DNA of 64,000 nucleotides, taken from Oryzias latipes. Lineage: Eukaryota; Chordata; Actinopteri; Beloniformes; Adrianichthyidae. The position numbers and the translations under genes are program-made. Numbering within the stretch: position 1 is the stretch's first letter; each line of letters begins with the position of its first letter. The DNA lies in contig NC_019876.2 in NCBI RefSeq assembly GCF_002234675.1, forward strand, positions 19,749,999-19,813,998, read 5' to 3'. Below are positions 22,501-59,460 of this stretch, piece by piece. Below the pieces are notes generated by a model. It made no database searches and was not told the origin of the DNA. It saw only the letters and a program-made list of their open reading frames with translations.

Positions 22501-23414
22501 GGGAAACTTTAATTCCTACTGAGTTTCCTACAAGACCATGGTCCACAGTAGGAGCAGACCTGTTTCAGTTTTGTTCACAGCATTACTTGATTGTGGTGGA
22601 CTATCATTCCAGGTATTTTGAGGTGGCCAAGCTGACATCTACAACATCTGAAGGTGTTATTGAACACTTTAAATCTGTGTTTGCACGACACGGCATTCCG
22701 GATGAGGTGCGCACGGATAATGGGCCACAATTTAGTTCTGAGCACTTCCGTAAATCCGTGCGCTAATGGAACTTCAAACACGTGACTTCAAGCCCGCATT
22801 TCCCACAGAGCAATGGTGAGGCAGAACGAGCTGTGAGGACGGTAAAGAATCTTCTCAAGAAGTCGGGGGATCCATATCTTGCTCTCATGGCTTATCGTTC
22901 AGCGCCTCTAGCGAATGGATACAGCCCTGCAGAACTTCTGATGGGTAGAAGGATAAGAACGACTGTTCCTATGATTTCTTCTCAGCTTAATCCAGAAGGT
23001 GCGGATATGAAGAGGCTGAGGGAGATTGAGCAGAAGTACAGACAAAAGCTTCAGCAAGATTATAACAGCAGACATAGAGCACATGATTTGTCTCAGTTAC
23101 AGCCTGGAGATCATGTGTGGGTTAAGGGTCTGCAGGAGAGGGGCACGGTTGTTTCGGCTGCAAATACTCCAAGGTCGTACGTCATAGATACACCAAAGGG
23201 GGTCCTGCGGAGGAACAGATACCACCTTTCACCAACTCCTGTGGCACCAGAAACACCTGCTCTTTCTCCCCCGGAAGATACGAAAGGAAGCATGGCCCCT
23301 GAAGAACACGAGTTGGAACAGGAGACTTCAGTGCCTGAGAGACGGTTTCCAGTAAGAGCCAGGGCGCCGCCAGCGTACCTAAAGGACTATGTTTGTTCAA
23401 ACAATAGGAACTGA
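19517..23414 (+). pseudogene. Gypsy gag-pol, interrupted by two stops and one frameshift
   Basis: A single gag-pol frame is implied. Gag starts at 19517 and has an in-frame TGA at 19811-19813. From 19823 come gag, two CCHC knuckles (20178-20285), protease (IDTGADVTAVSE near 20430), RT with a MDDVLIW catalytic block near 21260, and the start of RNase H. The frame shifts near 21750 in an A-rich run. RNase H continues (TDHKPLVPLL), then the integrase HHCC finger (22370-22480) and integrase core (RTDNGPQFSSEH near 22720). An in-frame TAA lies at 22764-22766, just before the HFPQSNGEAERA block with the catalytic Glu. As it stands, no complete polyprotein can be made. Confidence 0.9.
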
Positions 23415-23649
23415 GTGAGTTCTGGGGTCAGAATAATCCCCACACTCAGATTGAGGATCTGAGTAGTCTATCTCATTCCTCATAGATAGAAGTTTGTGGT
23501 TTTATGAATGAAGTTGTTAATGGTTTCACTAGGATGTGCACTTCATGTTGGTTATGTGTATGAACACTTTACAGAGGAGCAGTGCAGTGTTACTGATGAG
23601 AAATCTTTTTGTTATGTTTCCCTGACGTTCTTCATTTAAGAAAGGGGGA

Positions 23650-23801
23650 TGTAGTATCAGGTGACACAAAGGGGTAGGAACCTTTGTATGTGTTGATTTG
23701 TGCCTGGGGGGAGGAGGAATAAAAGCGGAACCTGTGTGAAGCTACAAGCGTGTCTCGTGTGTTGGTGACATAAAAATATATAAAACTCAGCCACTTGAAC
23801 A
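23650..23801 (+). repeat. 3' LTR of the gypsy element
   Basis: 152 bp, preceded by the polypurine tract and followed by the AACAG target duplication. It appears identical to the 5' LTR. Confidence 0.95.
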
Positions 23802-24682
23802 AACAGGGCTGGTTAAAAAAACACACAGCAGTAAAATAAAGCAGCGGCGACTGAAAAGTCAGAAGTTTTCTTTCACAACAAACACTGTAGCTCCGCGGAC
23901 GCCTCTGAGCTCCGCGCTCGCTCCCCTTCCTATCTTCTCCGACACATCTGGCCAGGGCGGCTCCAGGGAGGAGCAAATCGTGTCTGTGCAGAGCAATCGG
24001 ACTTAAAACTGTACGTTTTGTGGATGAGGGGCGGATGCGTTGTTACGTGTGGGAGCCTTCAGACTGCCATTGGCCCCGCAGCTCTATGTGAACGAGCAGC
24101 AGCCAGGAGAACATGTCTCCAGCTCACACGGAGGCTGTGAGCTTTTCAATGCAAAATTCCGGTCAGTCTTTAGAAACCGTTAAAACGACCACGTGGATTT
24201 GTGTTTCCAGTCGTGTCCCGACAAAATAAAGGCTGATGTTATTCCCACATGCGCTGTTCTCTCCGTCACGCAGCTGACCGGCTTTTCCAAACCCGTTGGT
24301 GATGGTGGATTTTTTCACGCTGCTTTTAACGATTACTTTTAACTTGAAAGCTGCATCATATTGTAGCGGCGATCACGTGCACGTTGGGTCTAATGGCACC
24401 AAAGGATTCTGGGATGCGGCCGGGCATGCGTGTTTCTTTTTGTTGAACCATGACTGAAGTGTCTAAAACCTAAAGTCAGGTCCATGCTGTTTGGCTACTT
24501 AGTTTGCTGAAAAACAAATGACTCGTGCTTAGTGTTAGATAAAAAATTCAAACTATTCACTGAGTCCGAATGTACATACATGGCGGCCGCCAATTAAATC
24601 CATAAATTAGCCGCGTCACTGAATAAGCCGCAGGGCTGTGAGCGCAGGAATAAAGTAGCGGCTTATAGTCCGGGAATTACGG
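23802..24682. other. Right part of TA-flanked copy A; no gene
   Basis: This sequence matches 47745-48775 in copy B and ends at the TA at 24683. It includes the shared module (about 24000-24270) that contains TCCCGACAAAATAAAGGCTG. No coding region was seen. Confidence 0.6.
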
Positions 24683-25021
24683 TACAAGACAGGGTGATCG
24701 AACTGTTTTTGAAGAAAGAGAGGAGGATGGATTTTGTCTTTAAATAATCCGATTTTTGATGAGTGAAATAATCAATATTTTATAAAATATTCCAAATTTA
24801 TGTGGCTGTTTTCAATGTTTTTTTATGCCAGTTGTTGCATAACGAAATTTGTTTACCGTTTTGTTTTTTCAGTTTATTTAGAGGCATTTATTGTGGCTAC
24901 AGGAATTTTCAGTATACAATGCAAAGTTCATTTCTGCATCATAAAATGGTTAATGAGTTGTTGAGTGATTCAAACGTAGCACTACTGAAGGGTGTGATGC
25001 ACGGTCCGCTACTGAATTTGC

Positions 25022-25920
25022 ATTCACTCCAGAATGTTATGAAGAGTTATCAGATGAATTTTATTGTCCTTCTTTGCCATGAAAATGAACTTAATCCCGA
25101 AAAAAAACTTTCCACTGCATTTCATTGCTGTCATTAAAGGACCTGCTGAGATAAATTTAAAATAGTCTTGTTAACCCAGGTGAGAATATTGACGAGCACA
25201 AGGCTGGAGATCATTGTCAGGCTGACTGGGTTAGAATGGCAGACATATGTTAAAAGGAGGGTGACGCTTGAAATCATCGCTCTTCCATGGTTAAAACATG
25301 ATGACCTGCAAAGAAAAACGTGAAGCAATCATTGTGTTGCATAAAAATGTCTTCTCGTCTCCTAAAGAGAATTCAGCTGTGGGATCGGAGGGCCACCAGT
25401 GCAGAGCTTTTTCAGGAATGGCAGCAGGAAGGTGTGAGTGCATCTGCACGCACAGTGAGGCGAAGACTTTTGGAAGATGGCCTGGTGTCAAGAAGGGCAG
25501 CAAAAAAGCACAGCAAAGAAGCTACTTCCCTGAGAAAATCTGAGACAGATTGATCTTCTGCAAAAAGTATGGCAAATGGACTGCTGAGGACTAGGGCAAA
25601 GTCATATTCTCCAATGAATTCTCTTTCCGATTGTTAGGGCATCTGGATTGTCCAGAAAAGAAAAGGTGATCGGTACAGTCAGTCCTGTGTCATCCCATCA
25701 GTAAAAATCCTTAGTCCATTTATGTGTAGTGTCTTATCCAAGGGAGTGGGCTCACTCACAACTTTGCCCCAAAACACAGACATGAATAAAGATTGTTACC
25801 AAAACACCCTCCAACAGCAACTTCTTCCAACAATTTGGTAAAAACAATGCATTTTCCAGCACGATGGAGCACCGTGCCATAAGGTAAAAGTGATAACTAA
25901 GTGGCTCAGGGACCAAAACT
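25022..25920 (+). pseudogene. Tc1-like transposase remnant
   Basis: After the resumed Tc1 5' region, the plus strand reads MMTCKEKREAIIVLHKN near 25300, then jumps (internal deletion near 25348) to RLLKRIQLWDRRATSAEL and the helix-turn-helix SARTVRRRLLEDGLVSRRA. It continues through DRLIFCKKYGKWTAED to a QHDGAPCHK block near 25860. Stops and frame changes are frequent, and Tc1 homology ends near 25920. Confidence 0.8.
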
Positions 25921-26641
25921 TGAAGGTCCCCTGCTGAAACTACTGCAAGCATACACTGTGTGAGAGATTTTGAGGAACATCTGACCACAGTGGAGGAGCT
26001 CCTGCTTTAACTACAAGCCCAGAATACAAAGTGACATTTAAACATAGCCTAAAATAAAAATACAGATAACAAGACATTACCGGTAAATATGTTTAATGCA
26101 TTTCTGCAGTTGCAAAGAGAGTAAAAAGAAAATCAGAATAGGATCCTAAACCTGAATTCAGCTTATCACAAAGGACAAAGTGTGGATCCACACTTCTGCT
26201 CAGTTTTAATGTAACCAAATGCAACGGCGTTTTAGAAAACACTCTGTCAGACTTCTAAAACAAATTTGAAATATTGAACTTTAAGCTTTAAGCTCTTCAA
26301 GCTCTACAAAGGTGATATGTATACATTTAGAAAATATGTTTTATGGTTTGAACACATGGACTTTTTTTTCATAGCAAAAAAATGAAGATGTAAAGGAAGG
26401 AGATATTCTTCAAATGTGAAAGGTGTAGTTATTCCAATGCTACTTTAGATTGAATGGAAACAGAAACTTCTGGTCCCAAACCTGACAAGCTTAAAATGCA
26501 AGGAATACAAAAATCATTGAGGTCCAACAGGACTTCGAACAGGTGAACAAAGTGCCGTTTCCACCAACTTTTTCTTTTGGAGAAAGTCTTCCAAAAGAAA
26601 TGGATTCATTTTCCACAGATCCAGCAATAAATAAATAAATA
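25921..26641. other. No gene recognised
   Basis: AT-rich sequence with no coding pattern, terminal repeats or RNA gene. It lies between the truncated Tc1 element and the TA microsatellite at the LINE's 3' end. Confidence 0.4.
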
Positions 26642-26643
26642 CA

Positions 26644-26684
<41 letters not shown>
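26642..26684. repeat. (TA)n microsatellite at LINE 3' end
   Basis: TA dinucleotide run with two C interruptions directly next to the 3' end of the minus-strand LINE. Confidence 0.95.
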
Positions 26685-26685
<1 letters not shown>

Positions 26686-29600
26686 AAAACGCCCCTTTCA
26701 CCCTCCGCGGGTGGTTTCTCCTCCAAGCTCGGGTCCTCTACCAGAGGCGTGGGAGCTTGAGGGTCCTGCGCAGTATCTTAGCTGTTCCTAGCACTGCGCT
26801 TTTCTGGACTGAGAGGTCTGAGGTCTTTCCAGGTATCTGTTGTAGCCACTCCTCCAGCTTGGGGGTTACTGCCCCGAGTGCTCCAATTACCACAGGCATC
26901 ACTGTCACCTTCACTTTCCAGGCTTTCTCCAGTTCTTCTCTGAGTCCCTGGTATTTCTCCAGTTTCTCATGTTCCTTCTTCCTGATGTTTCCATCGCTTG
27001 GCACTGCCACATCCACCACAACGGCTTTCCTCTGTTCTTTATCCACCACTACAATGTCTGGTTGGTTTGCCATTACCATCCTATCAGTCTGGATCTGGAA
27101 GTCCCACAGGATCTTTGCCCTCTCATTCTCTACCACCTTCGGAGGTGTTTCCCATTTTGACCTTGGGGTTTCCAGTTCATATTCTGCACACATGTTCCTG
27201 TATATTATTCCAGCCACTTGATTGTGGCGCTCCATGTATGCTTTACCTGCCAGCAACTTACATCCTGCAGTTATGTGCTGGATTGTTTCAGGGGCCTCTT
27301 TGCACAGCCTACACCTTGGGTCTTGTCTGGTGTGGTAGATCTGAGCCTCTATCGCTCTGGTGCTCAGGGCTTGTTCCTGAGCTGCCAGGATGAGCGCTTC
27401 AGTACTGTCCTGTAGGCCAGCCCTTTCTAGCCATTGGTAGGACTTCTTGATATCAGCGACTTCAGTTATGGTCCGGTGGTACATCCCATGCAGGGGTTTG
27501 TCCTTCCATGAGGATCTGTCCTCCAGCACTGTGTCCTCTGCTCTCCATTGCCTGAGACATTCACTGAGCACACTGTCATTTGGGGCCTTGAGCTTGATGT
27601 ACTCATGCATCTTGGATGTTTCATCCTGGATAGTGGCTTCTACGCTCACTAGTCCTCGGCCTCCTTCCTTGCGGCTAGCATACAGTCTCAGGGTGCTGGA
27701 TTTGGGATGGAACCCTCCATACATGGTGAGGAGCTTTCGTGTTTTAACTTCCGTGGTCTGTATCTCTTCCTTTGGCCATCTTATTATTCCTGCAGGGTAT
27801 CTGATAACTGGCAGTGCGTAGCTGTTTATTGCCCGGGTCTTATTTTTGCCATTGAGCTGGCTTCTCAGGACTTGCCTTACTCGTTGGAGGTATTTAGCTG
27901 TTGCAGCTTTCCTTGTTGCCTGCTCCAGGTTGCCATTTGCCTGTGGAATTCCAAGGTACTTGTAACTGTCCTCGATGTCTGCTATTGTTCCTTCTGGGAG
28001 TGAGACCCCTCCTGTGTGGACTACCTTGCCTCTCTTTGTCACCATCCGGCTGCATTTCTCGAGCCCGAATGACATCCCAATGTCAGTACTGTAGATCCTG
28101 GTGGTGTGGATCAGGGAGTCAATGTCACGCTCGCTCTTAGCATATAGCTTGATGTCATCCATGTAGAGGAGGTGACTGATGTTGGCCCCATTTCTGAGTC
28201 GGTATCCATAGCCAGTATTGTTGATTATTTGGCTGAGGGGGTTCAGACCTATGCAGAACAGCAGTGGGGACAGAGCATCACCTTGGTATATCCCACATTT
28301 GATGGACACTTGTGCAAGTGGCTTCCCATTGGCTTCAAGGGTGGTTTTCCACAGCTTCATTGAGTTTCCTATGAAGGCTCTTAGAGTCCTGTTGATGTTG
28401 TACAGCTCCAAGCATTCAGTGATCCATGTGTGTGGCATTGCGTCATAGGCATTCTTGTAATCAATCCAGGCTGTGCACAGGTTGGTGTGTCGTGACTTGC
28501 AGTCTTGGGCGACTGTTCTGTCGACCAGGAGTTGGTGTTTGGCTCCTCTGGAGTCTCTACCAATGCCCTTCTGTGTGTTACTCATGAATTGATCCATGTG
28601 CCTGTTTATCTTGGTTGCAATGATGCCTGACATGAGCTTCCATGTTGTGGACAGACAGGTAATTGGCCGGTAGTTGGATGGGATTGCACCCTTTGAGGGA
28701 TCCTTCTGGATCAGGATCGTTCGCCCTTCCGTTAGCCATTCGGGGTGAGTCCCATCTCTTAGCAGCTGGTTCATTTGTTCTGCCAGGCGCTCGTGGAGTG
28801 CGGTAAGCTTCTTTAGCCAGTAGGCATGTATCATGTCAGGGCCCGGTGCTGTCCAGTTCTTCATACCTGAGACTCTTTCTTGGATGTCTGCCACTGTGAT
28901 GGTTACTGGATTCTGTTCAGGGAGGTTGCTATGTTCTTTTCTCAGAGACCAGCCACTGGGCATTGCTGTTATGTGCTGTCTCTTTCTCCCATATACTTTT
29001 CCAGTACTGTTCAGTTTCTAGCCTTGGTGGGTCTGCTCGGCTGTTTTGACCCTGCCACTGAGCGTACACTTTTGCAGGTTGAGTTGCGAAGAGTCTGTTT
29101 ATTCGTCTGGCTTCATTGTCTCTTGTGTACCTCTTTAGGCGGCTGCTCAAGGCTAGGAGCCTTTGTTTGGCCGTTTCCAGTGCTTCAGGTATGGACATCT
29201 GGCTGTATCTCTTAGGTACTTGCTTTCTCATTGTACCTCTTTGAGCCTGTCAGCTTACTCACATCCTTCCGAGTTGCCTTGATTTTGGCCTCTAACCGTT
29301 GCTTCCATGGTGGGTACTGTTTTCTTCCATGGTTGCTCTTATAGCCAAGCATCTCAAGGATCACTGCTGCTGAAGTGTAAACCAGTTCATTGGTTTCTGT
29401 GATGGTTGTGGTAGGAATTGCCCTCAATGCTTCATTCACAGTTTCCAGTAGACTTTCAGGCGGTACATCACTTAACCGTTGTAGCTGGTGTCGGGGTTGC
29501 CTAGTGTTCATTGTAGACATGATCTTGTCTTTCAGGTGAGTTGCTGCCTCGCTCAGCGTAATTGTGGTTGTTGGGGCTGTGTACCCAATCTCAGGGTGGG

Positions 29601-30063
29601 AGTGTGGTATAACCTCCTCTCTGACCTGTTGTTCTGGCTCTCCCGTGGCATTGTATTGTATTGCTTCAATCTCAAGTTGTGATAGGAGTTGCCGTTTGTG
29701 GATGTTAGAGCACTGGGCTACCAGTTGTTTGGCAGCCCTGATTGTGGGTTTCGAAGCATCCATTCATTCCACATTCTCTGCATGTAACCCCTCTGGGTGG
29801 GATCACTTGAGTAGTAGCATCCTAACAGAACCTTGTTCTCACATCTAGTCCATTTCCGTCTTGTTCCAGTAGCCCACTTTCCATCAGGGTGCTCTGGTCC
29901 CTCAGCACCTGACGCAGACCTTGTTTGGCCGGGCGACGTCTGAGCCGGCATGACATGTGGTTCATTGTCTCTCATGTTGTGAGGTAGGCTGTAGCGTTAA
30001 GGGACTTGCCCAAGGACCCTCACTGGGTGATGTTAATTGCCCGTCATTGTTATGGTAATTGCC

Positions 30064-30065
<2 letters not shown>
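26685..30065 (-). mobile_element. Rex6/Dong-type (R4 clade) LINE, near full length
   Basis: Minus-strand non-LTR element of about 3.4 kb bounded on both sides by TA microsatellites, with no poly(A). One ORF is implied, with RT in the middle and a C-terminal restriction-enzyme-like endonuclease. That architecture and the TA-rich target are typical of R4/Dong/Rex6 elements. The 3' end is GAAAGGGGCGTTTT just before the TA run. A shorter copy is at 56789-58070. Confidence 0.9.
26738..29975 (-). pseudogene. Rex6-type LINE ORF (RT and REL endonuclease), three frame breaks
   Basis: The N-terminal part lies at 29975-29718, then shifts frame at about 29763, 29231 and 28963. The last segment (28963-26738, 741 residues) is fully open. 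It holds RT motifs (APGPDMIHAYWLKK, NYRPITCL, AWIDYKNAYDAMPH, GIYQGDALSPLLFCIGL and the catalytic block LLYMDDIKLYA). After these come a CxxC...H zinc-knuckle-like CRLCKEAPETIQHITAGC and an endonuclease region with PDIVVVD and VVVDVAVPSD. The RT and endonuclease are intact on one frame, so decay is mild. Confidence 0.85.

Positions 30066-30151
<86 letters not shown>
30066..30151. repeat. (TA)n(CA)n microsatellite at LINE 5' end
   Basis: About 37 TA repeats followed by CA repeats, directly next to the 5' end of the minus-strand LINE. Together with 26642-26684 this suggests insertion into a TA tract. Confidence 0.95.
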
Positions 30152-30289
30152 CGGTTCAAATCAAATATAAGGAATGCGAAAAGTAGCTCCCACTCCCTAA
30201 TCTGAGTCACAATGATTTCTGAGACTTCAGGAAACTAATTAGTCAAATTACTGGGACATTTCCAGTTCCAAGCATCTTCGAAGCATCAA

Positions 30290-31018
30290 GTGCTTCTTTT
30301 ATTTTTACTTTCGTTCGGTGCAGATCTGCCAATAAAGAATTACCCTAAAAACGCACAGGAAAATTGACTAAAAGTACTTAATTTTGAAAAAACAAAAGAC
30401 CTTTTCTCTTTAGAAACCAAGGCTGCCGAAAGCTCACAACTGTTTACAATAAACACAATATTAGCCATCTCTCAAGGGAATTTAAAAAATAAACAGTATT
30501 TCCTTTAACTTCAAACATGGTTTCTCTGCCTTCAGGAGCAAAACTGAAATCACATATAATAGTAAAGTAATCACACGACTAAAGCAGTCTTCTCCAATGG
30601 TCCCCCGTTACAAATTCTGAGATTTCACTAAAGAACATCACAAGGTCACGCCTGCTGTTTGTGGTTAGGATCATCCCCGACTTTAGCTGTAGATTGAAGA
30701 GAATCTGAGATATTTCTGTGGTATAAGAGTACATCTTCAGAAAAGATCCAAATGTGAGTGAGGAACACAGTGTGACTCCACCAAGTAGTGAAAACAATCT
30801 GTTTTATACAAGTTGGACAATTTTAGGAGGAGTCTTAGAACAGCTGGAGACGTTGAAGTGATGAATCTGAAGCTTTACTCTTGCAGGTCACGCTGCTGCT
30901 CAGTGCAGGGGCGCAAATTGAATTCTTTAAGACAGCAGGTTGGAAAAAAAAAAAGTATTTTGCTGTTTTGAGTTGGGAGTCCGAGTTCTCTGACCAGCAA
31001 CTGCTTCAGCTCTTACTG
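30290..31018 (-). other. tmem185: Probable 3' UTR of tmem185
   Basis: Downstream of the tmem185 stop, the sequence is not repeat-like. A minus-strand AATAAA occurs at about 30298-30303 and could be the polyadenylation signal. The exact cleavage site cannot be seen. Confidence 0.45.
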
Positions 31019-56150
<25,132 letters not shown>

Positions 56151-56400
56151 GACGGAAGTGAAGATGGCTGGCTAGCTAACATTGGATTCTTCGGTGATTG
56201 AAGTTACTTCACCTCCTATTCTGACTGGAAAACATTGTAAAATTTGTAATTGTTGATTTTTATGACTCCGGCTCATAAAATATCTTTGTTTTTTCCTACG
56301 ATCCGAAGGCCTTGACGTCACTTCTTCTACTACTTGTAATCAGTCACTGTAGCTTACTGGTGCCATCTACCGTCCCGGATGAACATTCCCCTGACAGAAC
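56151..56400 (-). promoter_or_regulatory. tmem185: Probable tmem185 5' UTR and promoter
   Basis: Directly upstream of the ATG lie an ETS-type site (CGGAAGTG, 56153-56160) and a YY1-type site (AAGATGGC, 56161-56168). This pair is common at the start of housekeeping genes. No TATA box is evident. The call is inference from motif and position only. Confidence 0.45.
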
Positions 56401-56788
56401 CGTAATTACTGTAACTTCTGTCTGATTATGTAATGCAATCAAACTATTGCTCCTATATTTTCTTCCGTATGTTTTTCCCCGGAGCAGATCTTCCACATAC
56501 TTCATCCGATTTCTCCCATTCAAGTATCAGAAATGTTGTTCAAGTTAAGGACATTATTGCACTCTTCTACAATTTCTTCTACAATTTGTGGATTTTCTGA
56601 ATATCAAAAAAGTTGCTGCAAATTTTGCCATAGAAATACATTGGGAAAGCTCTTCTGCATCTTCAAACTTTCTGCAATCCTAACGTCTGCATACTTTATA
56701 CTATTTAAAAATTTCAAACGTGCGTTTGCTCAGCTTTTTGTGGACCTTTCTTTAAATAATTTTGCAAATATTTGTCATTTTTAATAGA
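56401..56788. other. Region between tmem185 5' side and Rex6 copy 2, no gene
   Basis: The phrases TTTGCCATAGAAATACATTGGGAAA and ATTGCACTCTTCTACAATTTCTTC resemble the family A interior (5700-5780). No coding. Confidence 0.4.
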
Positions 56789-57099
56789 GGGACTGGAGAG
56801 TACCGGGCTCTGACATAATGCATGCCTAATGGCTAAAGAAACTCTACGCAATTCATGAGGGCCTGGTAGCACAAATGAACCAGCTGCTAAGAGATGGGAC
56901 TCACCCCGAATGGCTAATGGACGAGCGAAAGATCCTGATCCAGAAGGATCCCTCAAAGGGTAAAGACCCATTCAACTGCCGGGCAATAACCTGTCTCTCC
57001 ACAACATGGAAGCTCATGTCAGGCATCATTGCAACCAAGATAAATGGGCACATGGATCAATACAAGAGCAACACACAGAAGGGCATTGGTATATAAATA

Positions 57100-57110
57100 A
57101 TATATATATA

Positions 57111-57186
<76 letters not shown>
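57100..57186. repeat. (TA)n inside Rex6 copy 2
   Basis: TA dinucleotides between RT fragment and C-terminal fragment. The open frames read here are repeat artefacts. Confidence 0.95.
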
Positions 57187-57188
<2 letters not shown>

Positions 57189-57536
57189 AGAATATCAAGA
57201 TATCAAGAAGTCCTACCAATGGCTAGAAAGGGCTGGCCTACAGGACAGCACTGAAGCGCTCATCCTGGCACCTCAGGAACAAGCCCTGAGCACCAGAGCG
57301 ATAGAGGCTCAGATCTACCACACCAGACAAGACCCAAGGTGTAGGCTGTGCAAAGAGACGCCTGAAACAATCCAGCACATAACTGCAGGATGTAAGATGG
57401 TGGCAGATAAAGCATACATGAAGCGCCACAATCAAGTGGCTGGAATGGTCATAGCCCCTCCTTCCTTTCTTGTTCTTCTTCTACTTCTTTTGACTCCCCT
57501 GTATATTCGAAAGGCTACTGTTCCCCACCCAGGAAC

Positions 57537-58010
57537 ATGTGTGCAGAATATGAACTGGAAACCCCAAGGTCAAAATGGGAAACACCTCAGAAGGTGGTAG
57601 AGAATGAGAGGGCAAAGATCCTGTGGGACTTCCAGATCCAGACTGATAGGATGGTAATGGCGAACCAACCCGACATTGTAGTGGTGGATAAAGAACAGAG
57701 GAAAGCCATTGTGGTGGATGTGGCAGTGCCAAGCGATGGGAACATCAGGAAGAAGGAACACATCAGGAAGAAGGAACATGAGAAACTGGAGAAATACCAG
57801 GGACTCAGAGAAGAACTGGAGAAAGCATGGAAAGTGAAGGTGACAGTGGTGGATGTGGTAATTGGAGCACTCGGGGCAGTAACCCCCAAGCTGGAGGAGT
57901 GGCTACAACAGATACCTGGAAAAACCTCAGACCTCTCAGTCCAGAAAAGCGCAGTGCTAGGAACAGCTAAGATACTGCGCAGGACCCTCAAGCTCCCACG
58001 CCTCTGTTAG
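57537..58010 (+). pseudogene. Rex6-type LINE C-terminus with REL endonuclease
   Basis: This frame holds the C-terminal region with PDIVVVD and VVVDVAVPSD of the restriction-like endonuclease, ending like copy 1. A short in-frame duplication (HIRKKE) is present near 57755. Without the RT it is non-functional. Confidence 0.8.
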
Positions 58011-58065
58011 AGGACCCAAGCTTGGAGGAGAAACCACCCACGGAGGGTGAGAGGGGCGGTTTTTT

Positions 58066-59155
<1,090 letters not shown>

Positions 59156-59169
59156 TTAAATACACATAC

Positions 59170-59460
59170 ATACATAGAGAGAAAGTGTCAAAGAGTTGTC
59201 TTTATTTTCACGACTATGAAAATTGTGGATTCACACTAAAGGTTTTAAAACTATGAATTAACACATGAAGTAACACAAGTGGAATTATATACATAGATGA
59301 TTACTGCTTTGCACACTCTTGGCATTCTCTTGATGAGCTTCAAGAGGTAGTCACCTAAAATGGTCTTCCAACAGTCTTGAAGGAATTCCCAGAGATACTT
59401 AGCACTGCACCCTGGCAAAAACAGGGTGCAGCTTTCTTCCATACAATGTGAAACAGTAAG
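59170..59460 (-). pseudogene. Tc1-like transposase C-terminal fragment
   Basis: On the minus strand the text LGDYLLKLIKRMPRVCKAVI matches the end of Tc1-type transposases (…PRRCKAVIKAKGG pattern). It continues into a Tc1 3' non-coding end with ATTCACACTAAAGG. Confidence 0.65.

Larger units (their letters stand above)
19257..23801 (+). mobile_element. Ty3/gypsy LTR retrotransposon with identical LTRs
   Basis: Two 152-bp LTRs (19257-19408, 23650-23801) begin TG and end CA and appear identical. A 5-bp duplication AACAG flanks the element (19252-19256, 23802-23806), and the empty site AACAG exists in copy B at 47745-47749. After the 5' LTR the sequence TGGTGTCAGAAGTG fits a primer-binding site. 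AAGAAAGGGGGA before the 3' LTR is the polypurine tract. Gag-pol fills the interior, with no env. The insertion is recent, but the coding region is broken. Confidence 0.95.
9787..24682. mobile_element. TA-flanked non-autonomous DNA element, copy A (interrupted twice)
   Basis: Ends CCGTAAAATCCGGACTAC and, reversed, CCGTAATTCCCGGACTAT are flanked by TA at 9785-9786 and 24683-24684. The body matches copy B (47185-48775) along its length. Copy A is broken by the IS3-like transposon (10203-19123) and the gypsy element (19257-23801). Without them it is about 1.4 kb with no transposase. Mariner-like by its TA target, but the superfamily is not certain. Confidence 0.8.
9600..24756 (+). pseudogene. hAT transposase C-terminal dimerisation domain (split, frameshifted)
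   Basis: Near 9645-9700 one frame reads STASVERTFSALKLIKTYS, the conserved start of the hAT C-terminal domain. After a one-base frame change, RNTTGQTLLSALLLM follows in the next frame to 9786. The end of the domain (DRVIELFLKKERRMDFVFK, then stop) lies at about 24690-24756, after the TA-flanked insertion. Removing the insertion with one TA copy leaves that frame continuous, which supports the insertion boundaries. Confidence 0.8.
9047..25014 (+). mobile_element. hAT element (internally deleted), itself interrupted
   Basis: An exact 8-bp target duplication AATTTGCA (9039-9046, 25015-25022) flanks ends CAGTGGGGGCC and, on the reverse strand, CAGTAGCGGACC, both hAT-like. Once the nested element 9787-24682 is subtracted, only about 1.07 kb of hAT remains. 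It carries the C-terminal dimerisation region of a transposase, so this is a deleted, non-autonomous copy. Confidence 0.85.
8990..25920 (+). mobile_element. Tc1-like element, outermost host of a five-level nest
   Basis: It starts after TA (8988-8989) with CAGTCGTGGCCAAAATTTTG, a Tc1-type end. The Tc1 sequence stops at AATTTGCA (9039-9046) and resumes at AATTTGCA (25015-25022), then runs through a transposase remnant to about 25920, where homology ends. Everything between 9047 and 25014 is later insertion. The right end is truncated. Confidence 0.8.

Noticed and set aside
26757..28448. Plus-strand frames opposite the LINE ORF (up to 154 codons)
   Set aside because: Antisense shadows of the minus-strand RT/endonuclease frame.
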